A stretch of DNA of 64,000 bases, from contig NZ_JAMLIX010000002.1 of the NCBI RefSeq assembly GCF_023953965.1, positions 1,281,501 through 1,345,500 of the forward strand, written 5' to 3'. The notes below the pieces were generated by a model that was not told the DNA's origin, did no database searches, and saw only the letters and a list, made by a program, of their open reading frames with translations. This document shows positions 1 through 8,435 of this stretch, in pieces. Origin of the DNA: Bosea sp. (in: a-proteobacteria). Lineage in GTDB: Bacteria; Pseudomonadota; Alphaproteobacteria; Rhizobiales; Beijerinckiaceae. The position numbers were made by a program, and so were the translations under genes. How positions within the stretch are numbered: position 1 is the first letter of the stretch; each line of letters starts with the position of its first letter.

Positions 1-58
1 TCGGGTCGAGCCGCCAGCCATGGTTGTAGGTCCGCCGCGCGATATCGGTGAAGATCAT
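1..58 (-). CDS. pncB: Nicotinate phosphoribosyltransferase, N-terminal fragment (runs off the left edge)
   Basis: Only the first 19 codons are in the window. They read M-I-F-T-D-I-A-R-R-T-Y-N-H-G-W-R-L-D-P, which matches the conserved start of rhizobial PncB (TDIA-R-x-YNH-x-W-x-LDP, normally followed by IVRSLLDTDFYK). The enzyme makes nicotinate mononucleotide from nicotinate and PRPP in NAD salvage. An in-frame GTG at 76 is an alternative start; an ATG at 58 is used here. It lies 67 bp downstream of the TRAP permease gene on the same strand. The assignment rests on a short stretch, so confidence is moderate. Confidence 0.55.
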   Translation of the reverse strand, partial: MIFTDIARRTYNHGWRLDP

Positions 59-125
59 ATCGGCATCCAGAGGCACTTGGGCGAAGGCGATGGAACGGCG
101 CGGGCGCCGGGCGGGAGAGGCGGCA

Positions 126-1976
126 TCAGAACAACGCCTTGAGCCCCGGCGCAAGCGCGGGCCACGCAGCCATGCCCAGCGACAGGACCATGAGGGCGAC
201 GATGAGCACGCCCAGAAGCGGCAGCACCGCCCGGAACACCGCCCCCGCCGGCACCCGCATGATGCCGCTGACGACATAGACCAGGATGCCGAGCGGCGGC
301 GTCAGCCCGTGGATCATCAGGTTGACCACCAGCACCACGCCGAACTGGATCGGATCGAGCCCCGCCGCGACCGCGACCGGCAGCAGGAGCGGCGCCAGAA
401 GCAGGATCGCGGCGCCGATGTCGAGGAAGAGCCCCGCCACCAGCAGCACGAGATTGGCGAGAAGCGTCACGGCGTATGGTCCGGCGTCCAGCAGGGTGAC
501 GAGCCCGGCCATCTCATCCGAGACGCGGTCGACCGCGAGCAGGAAGGCGAAGGGCGCCGAGGCCCCGATCAGCAGGCCGATCGCCGCCGCCTCGGCGGAC
601 GATTTGCGCAGGGCCGCCCAGACGCCGCGCCCGTTCAGGCTGCGCAGCGCGAGACAGGCGAGGACGGCATAGGCGACAGCGAGCGCCGAGGCCTCCGTCA
701 CCGTCACCATGCCGAGCCGGATGCCGGCGACCACGACGATGCCGAGCCCGATCGCGGGAACAGCCCCGATCAGCGCCCTGCCCCGCTCGGCCGCGCTCGC
801 CTTCGGCGCCGCGTCGACGACGCCGCGGACGCTGAGATGGATGCCGATGGCGAGCGCCAGCGTCAGCACCCCGCCGGCGACGAAGCCGCCGACGAGCAGC
901 GCGCCGACCGAGAGATTGGTCGCGCTCGCCAGGATCAGGAAGGCGATCGAGGGCGGGATGATGTTGTCGAGCATCGAGACGCCGGCGACGATCGCCGCCG
1001 CATTGGCCGGCGGATAGCCGCGCGCCACCAAGGTCGGCGCCATCACCTTGGCGCCGAAGGCCGCATTGGCGACCGAGGAGCCGGACGCGCCCGAGAACAG
1101 CGCGCTCGCGACCAGCGCCGTCTGCGCCAGCCCCGCCCGCCGGTGGCCGACCAGCGTCGCGGCGAAGCGGATCAGCCGTTCGGCGAGCCCGCCCTCGGTC
1201 AGGACCTCGCCGGCGAGCAGGAAGAAGGGAATCGCCAGCAGCAGGAACTTGCCGACGCCGCCGACCATGGTCTGCACGATCGCCGGCTCCGGCATCAGCC
1301 CGCCGAACGGCCCGGTCAGCGAGACGCCGGCGATGAGCGCGAAGGGGAGCGGCGCGCCGAGCAGGAGCCCCGCGCCCGCCACCAGCGCCGCGACGAGGCT
1401 CGGCGTCGGAAAGAGATCGAAGGAGAGCTGCGCCAGCCCATAGAAGCCGCAGCCGAGCAGGAGCGACGCCACGGCATCCGCAAGCCCCCGTTCGAGCCCG
1501 GCCCGCAGGAACAGCGCCGCGAGCGTGAGCGCGCCGCCGCAGGCGAAGGCGGTAAAGCGCAAAGCTTCCGGCAGGCCGAGCACGGTGGAATGCCCGCCGA
1601 CCAGCGTAGCGACGCTCAGCCCCCCGGCCGCCAGCACCAGCGCGCCATGGAAGGCGACGGCCTCCGCGACGACGCCCGCGAGGCGGCGCGGCCCCGCCGG
1701 CAGCAGGCGGACCAGCACGTCGAGCCGCATCGCCAGCGTGCCGGTGACGGCGAGCGGCGCGGCAACCGCGATCAGCGCCAGATTGAGCCAGATCGCCAGC
1801 TCGTCCGACCAGACGAAGCCGCCGCCGAAGAGATAGCGTTGCAGCACCGCGGCCATGACCACGAGGAACAGCGCCGCGAGAATCGCCGCGCCGGTATTTT
1901 CGAGAACGGCGCGCAAGGCGGCCTCGAACCGCGCCGCCCTTCGCCGCCAGTCCCGGCCCTGTCCTGCCTCGTTCAT
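126..1976 (-). CDS. TRAP transporter permease, fused small (DctQ) and large (DctM) subunits
   Basis: A 616-residue, very hydrophobic inner-membrane protein. Roughly residues 15-190 look like a DctQ small subunit (a segment containing LFGGGFVWSDELAIWL and LAVTGTLAMRLDVLVRLLP). The remainder is a DctM large subunit with the family's GASGSSVANAAFGAKVMAP and SMLDNIIPPSIAFLILA segments. DctM forms the Na+-coupled carrier; the periplasmic DctP binding protein that sets specificity is not in the window, so the substrate (usually a carboxylate) is unknown. The ATG at 1976 is chosen because the upstream in-frame stretch is Arg-rich, non-membrane and antisense to glpD. It is divergent from glpD across about 155 bp. 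Confidence 0.9.
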   Translation of the reverse strand: MNEAGQGRDWRRRAARFEAALRAVLENTGAAILAALFLVVMAAVLQRYLFGGGFVWSDELAIWLNLALIAVAAPLAVTGTLAMRLDVLVRLLPAGPRRLAGVVAEAVAFHGALVLAAGGLSVATLVGGHSTVLGLPEALRFTAFACGGALTLAALFLRAGLERGLADAVASLLLGCGFYGLAQLSFDLFPTPSLVAALVAGAGLLLGAPLPFALIAGVSLTGPFGGLMPEPAIVQTMVGGVGKFLLLAIPFFLLAGEVLTEGGLAERLIRFAATLVGHRRAGLAQTALVASALFSGASGSSVANAAFGAKVMAPTLVARGYPPANAAAIVAGVSMLDNIIPPSIAFLILASATNLSVGALLVGGFVAGGVLTLALAIGIHLSVRGVVDAAPKASAAERGRALIGAVPAIGLGIVVVAGIRLGMVTVTEASALAVAYAVLACLALRSLNGRGVWAALRKSSAEAAAIGLLIGASAPFAFLLAVDRVSDEMAGLVTLLDAGPYAVTLLANLVLLVAGLFLDIGAAILLLAPLLLPVAVAAGLDPIQFGVVLVVNLMIHGLTPPLGILVYVVSGIMRVPAGAVFRAVLPLLGVLIVALMVLSLGMAAWPALAPGLKALF

Positions 1977-2131
1977 CCGGCTGCCCGCATCTGCCTTCGC
2001 CCAGTGGCCGCCCGGCCCGGCTTTCGTCAAGCGTCGCTGATCGGCATCCCCGACCAATTGGCGACGGGAGCGGGCTTGCGGCGCCGTCCGGTGCGCGCTT
2101 GGATGGCGCGCCTTCGAAACAGAAGACGAGC

Positions 2132-3664
2132 ATGGCTTCCGCAACCAACCCGCCCGCCGCCGGCTTCGGCACGAGTCCCGACGCACCCTATGACCTCGCA
2201 GTCATCGGCGGCGGCATCAATGGCTGCGGCATCGCCCGCGACGCGGCCGGGCGCGGCGCCTGCGTCGTTCTGTTCGAGCAGGACGACCTCGCCAGCGCCA
2301 CCTCCTCGCGCTCGACCAAGCTGATCCATGGCGGGCTGCGCTATCTCGAGCATTACGAGTTCCGGCTGGTGCGCGAGGCGCTGATGGAGCGCGAGCGGCT
2401 CTGGGCAATCGCACCGCACATCATCGCGCCGCTGCGCTTCGTGCTGCCGCATCACGCGGGCCTGCGCCCGGCCTGGCTGCTCCGGCTCGGCCTCTTGCTC
2501 TACGACCATATCGGCGGCCGCAAGCTCCTGCCGGCGACGCGCACGCTCGACCTCGCCCATGACGCCGCGGGCAAGCCGCTCAAGGATGACGCGGCGAAAG
2601 CCTTCGAATATTCCGACTGCTGGGTCGAGGACGCCCGCCTCGTCGTGCTGAACGCGATGGACGCAGCCGTGCGCGGCGCCTCGATCCGCACCCGCACCCG
2701 CATCACCGCGGCAAGGCGCGAGAACGGTCTCTGGCGGCTCGAGACTGAAGGCGGCGGGACGGTCTGGGCGCGCAGCCTCGTCAACGCCGCCGGCCCCTGG
2801 GTCGGCGCGGTGCTCAACGGCGTCATCCATACCGATGCGAAGGCCAGTGTCCGCATGGTCCAGGGCAGCCATATCGTCGTGCCCAGGCTCTACGACCACG
2901 ACCGCTGCTACATCTTCCAGAACGGCGACGGCCGCATCGTCTTCGCCATTCCCTACGAGCACGACTTCACGCTGATCGGCACCACCGACCGCGACTACCA
3001 TGGCGATCCGGCGCAGGTCGCGGCCACGCCCGAGGAGATCGCCTATCTCTGCGCCGCCGCGAGCGAGTATTTCCGCTCGGCCGTGATGCCCGAATCGGTG
3101 GTCTGGACCTATTCCGGCGTGCGCCCGCTCTATGACGACGGCGCCTCCAGGGCGCAGGAGGCGACGCGCGACTACGTGCTGACGCTCGATGCGCCGCAAG
3201 GGCAGGCCCCGCTGCTCTCGATCTTCGGCGGCAAGATCACGACCTATCGCCGGCTCGCCGAGGCAGCCATCGCCAGGCTCGCGCCTCACGCGCCCTGGGC
3301 CGCCCGCGCCACCTGGACGGAAGTTGGCGCCCTGCCCGGCGGCGATTTCCCGGTCGGGGGCTTCGCGGCGCTGGTGAACGCGATCGCCGCCGCCTACCCA
3401 TGGCTCGTGCGCCGCACCGTGACGCGGCTCGCCCGCGCCTACGGCACCCGCGCCCGCGATATCCTCGCGGGCTCGACCGGCATCGCCGATCTCGGCCGGC
3501 ATTTCGGCGCCGATCTCTACGAGCGCGAGGTGCGCTACCTGATGGCGGCGGAATGGGCGCGCCGGGCCGAAGACGTGCTCTGGCGCCGCGGCAAGCTGGG
3601 CTTGAGGCTCTCGCCGCGGGAGAGCGCGGCGCTCGACGATTTCATGCAGTCCGTCGGTCCATAG
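2132..3664 (+). CDS. glpD: Glycerol-3-phosphate dehydrogenase (FAD-dependent)
   Basis: A 510-residue flavoprotein oxidising sn-glycerol-3-phosphate to dihydroxyacetone phosphate and passing electrons to quinone at the inner membrane. The N-terminus has the FAD dinucleotide-binding motif AVIGGGINGCGIARDAAGRG at about residues 22-41, then the GlpD signature SSRSTKLIHGGLRYLEHYEF. The C-terminal domain retains FGGKITTYRRLAEAA. Length is normal for the family. The ATG at 2132 is preferred over a TTG at 2099 because conserved sequence starts soon after it. No glpK, glpF or glpR is adjacent. A stem-loop follows the stop codon. Confidence 0.93.
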   Translation: MASATNPPAAGFGTSPDAPYDLAVIGGGINGCGIARDAAGRGACVVLFEQDDLASATSSRSTKLIHGGLRYLEHYEFRLVREALMERERLWAIAPHIIAPLRFVLPHHAGLRPAWLLRLGLLLYDHIGGRKLLPATRTLDLAHDAAGKPLKDDAAKAFEYSDCWVEDARLVVLNAMDAAVRGASIRTRTRITAARRENGLWRLETEGGGTVWARSLVNAAGPWVGAVLNGVIHTDAKASVRMVQGSHIVVPRLYDHDRCYIFQNGDGRIVFAIPYEHDFTLIGTTDRDYHGDPAQVAATPEEIAYLCAAASEYFRSAVMPESVVWTYSGVRPLYDDGASRAQEATRDYVLTLDAPQGQAPLLSIFGGKITTYRRLAEAAIARLAPHAPWAARATWTEVGALPGGDFPVGGFAALVNAIAAAYPWLVRRTVTRLARAYGTRARDILAGSTGIADLGRHFGADLYEREVRYLMAAEWARRAEDVLWRRGKLGLRLSPRESAALDDFMQSVGP

Positions 3665-3710
3665 ATCGCCACGCATCCCATCGGACGCGAAGTGGCGATC
3701 CAAGCTTTTG
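3664..3710. terminator. Stem-loop between convergent glpD and the T6SS operon end
   Basis: GATCGCCAC at 3664-3672 and GTGGCGATC at 3692-3700 form a perfect 9-bp stem with a 19-nt loop, followed on the plus strand by CAAGCTTTTG. The stem sits between the stop codons of two convergent genes, so it probably ends glpD and may act on the opposite strand too. The U-tract is short. Confidence 0.5.
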
Positions 3711-4595
3711 TCACAGCTTGTGCAGCAGCTTGCTGGCGAAGACGCGGTTGAGCTGGGCGACGCTGAGATAGGCCGGCTGGCCGGTGCACATCGGCGCGCT
3801 GCACATCAGGTTCGCGTCCTCGCCGACATGCACCGGCGTGAAGCTGGAGCTGAGCAGGACATGGCAGACCTCATGCGCCATCGTCGTCTTGTCGGTGGCG
3901 CTCGCCGCGATCATCACCGCCGGGCGCGTCGGCGCATGACCGGCGCAGCCTTGCAGCGTCTCGCCGTTTTTCTCGCGCAGCACCGTCGCGAAATAGACGA
4001 CGATATCGTTGACGCCGACCCCCTGGTTGCTGCCGGAATTCTGAAGCAGGCGCTGCTCGTCCGAGACCTGGTCCCATTTGCAATCGCCGTCGACGATATT
4101 CAGCGTGAACTGCTCGCCGGGGGTTAGGCCGACGCTCTGGCCGGTCAGCACGTCGACGCGGATCAGGTACTGCGCATAGATCTCCTCCATCACCTTGAGC
4201 TGGGTGAATTCCGGCACCGTCGGATTGTCGATCGAGCGCATGTGGACGTTGATCTTGTGGGTCATCTTCGCGGGCGGCAGCGGCTTCGGCGGCGGCCCCG
4301 CCGTGGGCAGGAGCTCGTCGAGCTTGGCCATGGTGTCGCGCCCGACGATGCCGTCGCGGGTCAGCCCCATCCGGGCCTGGAACTGCCAGACCCGGCTTTC
4401 GGTCTCGCCGCCGAAGATGCCGTCGGCCTTGCCGGCCTTCTTCGTGCTGATCGCCATGCCGAGCCCGAGATCGATGAAGGCTTGCTGGATCGCCGCGACA
4501 TGCTGACCGTTGGCGCCGCGCCGGATCGGCGGGGCGCTGCGCGCGGCATTCTGCAAGGCGGCATTGGAGGCGAAACGCGGCGACTTCAGTGCCAT
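3711..4595 (-). CDS. Peptidoglycan-binding domain plus HExxH zincin-like protein; candidate T6SS effector
   Basis: A 294-residue protein without a signal peptide. Residues about 25-95 are a PG_binding_1 three-helix repeat (RRGANGQHVAAIQQAF, then DGIFGGETESRVWQFQ). The C-terminal half ends with a zinc-protease-like signature: HEVCH at 241-245, a third histidine at 256 and an NLM Met-turn-like motif at 262-264. Both features are seen directly; proteolytic activity is inferred. The start at 4595 is set by a strong GAAGGAGG ribosome site six bases upstream. The gene begins 22 bp after clpV and closes the T6SS operon, a place where cargo and accessory genes are common. Lack of a Sec signal plus a wall-binding domain fits a T6SS-delivered protein, but no immunity gene is recognisable and it could instead be a structural accessory protein. 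Confidence 0.72.
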   Translation of the reverse strand: MALKSPRFASNAALQNAARSAPPIRRGANGQHVAAIQQAFIDLGLGMAISTKKAGKADGIFGGETESRVWQFQARMGLTRDGIVGRDTMAKLDELLPTAGPPPKPLPPAKMTHKINVHMRSIDNPTVPEFTQLKVMEEIYAQYLIRVDVLTGQSVGLTPGEQFTLNIVDGDCKWDQVSDEQRLLQNSGSNQGVGVNDIVVYFATVLREKNGETLQGCAGHAPTRPAVMIAASATDKTTMAHEVCHVLLSSSFTPVHVGEDANLMCSAPMCTGQPAYLSVAQLNRVFASKLLHKL

Positions 4596-4617
4596 GGCAC
4601 CCTCCTTCGATTGAACG

Positions 4618-7359
4618 TCAGACGCAGGCGTAGGCGAAGGCACCGTCCTCGACCGTGATCTTCGCCTCGGTCAGCGGCTTCTTCTCCAGCTGCAGGTTGA
4701 GGATCGCGCGCGACAGCGCCGGCAGCATCGAGTTGGTGATGATGTTGTCGATCATGCGCCCGCCCGAATCCGGGTCGTTGCACTGGCCGACGATGTGCTC
4801 GACCACCGCGTCGTCATAGACGAAGGCAGCCTTGTGGTTTTCGCTGAGCCTCCGGCCGATGCGCCCGAGCTGGAGCCTGACGATTCCCGCCAGCATGTCC
4901 GAGGACAGCGGGTAATAGGGGATCGTCACCAGCCGCCCGATCAGCGCCGGCGGGAAGACCTTGAGCAGCGCCGGACGCAGGCTCACCGCCATCGCCTCCG
5001 GATCCGGCTTGGCGGCGCCGTTCATCGCCATGCTCATGATCTCGTCGGTGCCGACGTTGGAGGTCAGGATGATCAGCGTGTTCTTGAAGTCGATGCGCCG
5101 GCCGGTGCCGTCCTCCATCTGGCCCTTGTCGAAGACCTGGAAGAACAGCTCGTGCACGTCGGGATGCGCCTTCTCGACCTCGTCGAGCAGCACCACCGAA
5201 TAGGGCTTGCGCCTGACCGCTTCCGTCAGCCGCCCGCCCTCGCCATAGCCGACATAGCCGGGAGGCGCGCCCTTCAAGGTCGAGACGGTATGCGCCTCCT
5301 GGAACTCGCTCATGTTGATGGTGATGACGTTCTGCTCGCCGCCATAGAGCGCTTCCGCCAGCGCCAGCGCCGTCTCGGTCTTGCCGACGCCGGAGGGGCC
5401 GCAGAGCATGAACACGCCGATCGGCTTGTTGGGGTTGTCGAGCCTGGCGCGGTTGGTCTCGATGCGCTTGGCGATCATGCCGATGCCGTGGCCCTGCCCG
5501 ACGACGCGCCGGTTCAGCGTCTCGGCGAGGTTGAGCACCGTCTCGATCTCGTCCTTGACCATCCGGCCGACCGGAATGCCGGTCCAGTCCGAGACCACGG
5601 AAGCGACCGACTGCTCGTCGACATGGGCGTAGATCATCCGGTTCGCCGGATCGATCTCGCTCAGCGCCGCGAATTTGGCGTTGAGCGTGGTACGGGCTTC
5701 CTCCGGATCGGCAGCGGCCGGCTCTTCCGGATCGGCGCTCGCTTGCGCCGGGGCGGCCTCCTCCGCCTGCCCATCCTCGGCCGGCTTCGCATCCGCCGCC
5801 TTCGCCTCCCCGCCCGGCGCCTTCTCGCCAAGCTTGGCGCGCAGCGCCTTGATCTCCTCGACGATGGCGAGTTCGCCCGCCCATGCACTTTCCAGCGCCC
5901 CGAGCTTTTGCTGCCGCTCGGCGATCTCGGCCTCGATCTTGCCGAGCCGCTTGGCGCTGTCGGTACCGAGATCGGCATCCGCCGTCAGCGCCGCCTTTTC
6001 CTGCTCCAGCGAGGCAATCGCGACGCGCGCGTCCTCGATCGCGGCCGGCGTCGCGCTCTGGCTGATGGCGACGCGGGCGCAGGCCGTGTCGAGCAGGCTC
6101 ACCGCCTTGTCGGGCAGTTGCCGGGCCGGGATATAGCGATGCGACAGCGAGACCGCCGCGACGATCGCCGCATCCGAGATGCGCACCTTGTGATGCTTCT
6201 CCATCGGCCCGATCAGACCGCGCAGCATGGTGCAGCAGCGCACCATGTCGGGCTCGTCGACCTGCACCGGCTGGAAGCGCCGGGTCAGCGCCGGGTCCTT
6301 CTCGAAATACTGGCGGTATTCCGACCATGTCGTCGCCGCGATGGTACGCAGCGTGCCGCGCGCCAGCGCCGGCTTCAGGAGGTTGGCGGCATCGCCAGTG
6401 CCGGCCTGCCCGCCGGCGCCGATCAGCGTATGCGCCTCGTCGATGAACAGGATCACCGGCGTCGGCGAGGACTGCACCTCGTCGATCACCGAGCGCAGCC
6501 GCTGCTCGAACTCGCCCTTCATCGAGGCGCCGGCCTGCATCAGCCCGATATCGAGCGCGCAGACACGCACGCCCCGCAGCGGCGGCGGTACGTCGCCGGA
6601 AGCGACGCGCTGGGCGAAGCCTTCCGCGATCGCGGTCTTGCCGACGCCGGCCTCGCCGGTGAGGATCGGGTTGTTCTGGCGCCGGCGCATCAGGACGTCG
6701 ATGACCTGGCGGATCTCGTCGTCGCGGCCGAGGATCGGGTCCATCGTGCCGGAGCGGGCCTTGACGGTGAGGTCCTGCGAGAAGCGGTCGAGCGCGGTTG
6801 TGCCCTTGGCGCCCTCGGCCTGCTCGGGGCCGGGCGTTCCCGCCGCGCGCAGGCCCGAGCCATCCATCGGCCTGAGGTTCTCTTCTTCCGAGCTTTCCCA
6901 GATCTTGCCGTGGCCTGCGGCCAGTTCCTCGACCGGAATCTTGGCGAATTCCTTGGAGAGGCCGGTCAGCGTCCGGCGCAGCTCCGTCGATTTCAGCGCC
7001 GCGACCAGGAGGTGTCCGGTCCTGATCTGCGTCTCGCCGAAGAACAGCGTGGCGTAGTGCCAGCCACGGTCGAGGATATCGACGATGGCGTTGGCGATGC
7101 CGGGCATCTCCGTCTCGTTGCGGCGGAAGCCCTCGACCACGCCGCCGAGATCCATCAGGAGCCTGGCGCGGTCGAGCTTGTAGTGGTCGGCGGTCAGGGT
7201 CAGGTCGTTCGAGGTGCCCTGCAGGATCTGGAGCAGCCAATGCGCCAGCTCGACATTGCGGTTGCCCGCCCCCTTCGCCTGCCTGAGCGCCTGGAGGAAG
7301 GTATCGTAGCCGACCCGGTTGAGCTTGCCCGTGACGGCTTCGAGGCTGATATCGGCCAT
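4618..7359 (-). CDS. tssH: T6SS sheath-disassembly ATPase ClpV
   Basis: A 913-residue AAA+ unfoldase of the ClpB/ClpV type that recycles contracted TssB/TssC sheath in the cytoplasm. There are two ATPase modules: Walker A GEAGVGKTAIAEG near residue 235 with Walker B LFIDEAHTLIGAGG, and GPSGVGKTETALA near residue 655 with VVLLDEVEKAHPDV. The N-terminal domain starts ISLEAVTGKLN, as in ClpV. A Glu/Ala-rich insertion (about residues 500-560) interrupts the middle domain. The ATG at 7359 has a GAAGGGG ribosome site. It follows tssG by 11 bp. Confidence 0.96.
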   Translation of the reverse strand: MADISLEAVTGKLNRVGYDTFLQALRQAKGAGNRNVELAHWLLQILQGTSNDLTLTADHYKLDRARLLMDLGGVVEGFRRNETEMPGIANAIVDILDRGWHYATLFFGETQIRTGHLLVAALKSTELRRTLTGLSKEFAKIPVEELAAGHGKIWESSEEENLRPMDGSGLRAAGTPGPEQAEGAKGTTALDRFSQDLTVKARSGTMDPILGRDDEIRQVIDVLMRRRQNNPILTGEAGVGKTAIAEGFAQRVASGDVPPPLRGVRVCALDIGLMQAGASMKGEFEQRLRSVIDEVQSSPTPVILFIDEAHTLIGAGGQAGTGDAANLLKPALARGTLRTIAATTWSEYRQYFEKDPALTRRFQPVQVDEPDMVRCCTMLRGLIGPMEKHHKVRISDAAIVAAVSLSHRYIPARQLPDKAVSLLDTACARVAISQSATPAAIEDARVAIASLEQEKAALTADADLGTDSAKRLGKIEAEIAERQQKLGALESAWAGELAIVEEIKALRAKLGEKAPGGEAKAADAKPAEDGQAEEAAPAQASADPEEPAAADPEEARTTLNAKFAALSEIDPANRMIYAHVDEQSVASVVSDWTGIPVGRMVKDEIETVLNLAETLNRRVVGQGHGIGMIAKRIETNRARLDNPNKPIGVFMLCGPSGVGKTETALALAEALYGGEQNVITINMSEFQEAHTVSTLKGAPPGYVGYGEGGRLTEAVRRKPYSVVLLDEVEKAHPDVHELFFQVFDKGQMEDGTGRRIDFKNTLIILTSNVGTDEIMSMAMNGAAKPDPEAMAVSLRPALLKVFPPALIGRLVTIPYYPLSSDMLAGIVRLQLGRIGRRLSENHKAAFVYDDAVVEHIVGQCNDPDSGGRMIDNIITNSMLPALSRAILNLQLEKKPLTEAKITVEDGAFAYACV

Positions 7360-7370
7360 GATCGTCCCCT

Positions 7371-8435
7371 TCAATGTCCGGTGGCTGCGGTGCGGCTTCG
7401 TTTCAGGCGCAGGCTTTCGGCGGGATGGAAGCGCGCGTCGCGTCGCAGCGCGCCTTCCTCGGCGTCCCAGTTCGGCGCCATCCAGCTCGTCCAGCCGAGA
7501 TGGCCCGACTGGCCGAGCCGGACGGGCTTGACCGCGCCGACCGGAAGGCCAAGCTCGACATCCCATTCGAACTGCTCGCCGAGATGGAAGAAGACCGCGT
7601 CGGCCAAGGGCTCGCAGCGATCGCCGTTCGGCAGGAAGCGCTCGAATTCGGAAAGGTCGCGCGCGATGATCTTCACGCGGAACTTGTCCTCGACGCTGTA
7701 GACGCCGGCACCGAGCAGCGCGTCGCCGCCGAGCGTGCAATGGGCGCCGCCGAGCCGCGTGCGGTCGGCCGGATCGAAGACCAGCCACATCCCGGTGAAC
7801 TGCTCGATCTCGACATCCGCCTTGAACAGCCCGGCGAGGAAGCGCCTGAGCCTCGAGGCCGATTTCGCCTGCGCGCCGATCAGCCCGGCATGGCTAAGCT
7901 TCTCGGCGTCCGGCACGGTGTCGCGCTTCAGATAGGGTTTCGAGCCCAGTCCGATCATGCTGCCGATATAGGCGGCGAAGCGGTCGAGATCGGGCCGGTC
8001 ATGCTGCGCGATCGGGCGCGAATCCGCCCAGGCCCGGTAGAAGAGCTGCAGGAAGCGATGGTTGAAGATGTCGAGGAAGCGCGGGAAGGCGTCGTCGCGC
8101 GTGAGCGTCCAGTGATAGCTCTCCTCGGTCGTCGCCAGCGGCAGCGGCCCCTGCGGCCCGAGCAGGCCGAGGAACTTGACGAAGAGGCGCAGGCGCCCCT
8201 GCCCGTCGCGATCGGCCTCCGCCAGGCTGGAAGCCGGGAAGTCGAGATAGGGCTGCTCGCCCAGCGCGACATATTCCTCGCGCCGCGAGGCGACGTCGCC
8301 GAGCCGCGGCCGATCGGGAAAGCTGCGCTCCAGCCGGCGCATCACCGCATAGAAATCGAAGCGCCAGGGCTCGGCCTCGAGCCGCGCCTGATAGTTCGGC
8401 GCCTTCTCCAGCGGGGTGGCGGCTTCGTCCGTCAC
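7371..8435 (-). CDS. tssG: T6SS baseplate protein TssG
   Basis: A 354-residue ImpH/VasB-family baseplate wedge subunit that assembles with TssF, TssE and TssK. Recognisable segments are WRFDFYAVMRRLERSFPDRPR near the N-terminus, the LGLLGPQGPLPLATTE loop, and FLDIFNHRFLQLFYRAWAD. Translation starts at a GTG that overlaps the tssF stop (GTGA), so the two are translationally coupled, matching their 2:1 TssF:TssG complex known from other systems. The 354-aa length is typical. Confidence 0.94.
   Translation of the reverse strand: MTDEAATPLEKAPNYQARLEAEPWRFDFYAVMRRLERSFPDRPRLGDVASRREEYVALGEQPYLDFPASSLAEADRDGQGRLRLFVKFLGLLGPQGPLPLATTEESYHWTLTRDDAFPRFLDIFNHRFLQLFYRAWADSRPIAQHDRPDLDRFAAYIGSMIGLGSKPYLKRDTVPDAEKLSHAGLIGAQAKSASRLRRFLAGLFKADVEIEQFTGMWLVFDPADRTRLGGAHCTLGGDALLGAGVYSVEDKFRVKIIARDLSEFERFLPNGDRCEPLADAVFFHLGEQFEWDVELGLPVGAVKPVRLGQSGHLGWTSWMAPNWDAEEGALRRDARFHPAESLRLKRSRTAATGH

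Noticed and set aside
48..3703. Long open frames opposite the TRAP permease and glpD (up to about 760 codons)
   Set aside because: They are rich in Arg, Gln, Asp and His, have no recognisable domains, and lie antisense to clear genes; this is expected in very GC-rich DNA.
4795..7701. A 968-codon plus-strand frame opposite clpV
   Set aside because: It is antisense to a fully conserved AAA+ gene and has the Arg/Leu/Asp bias of a shadow frame.
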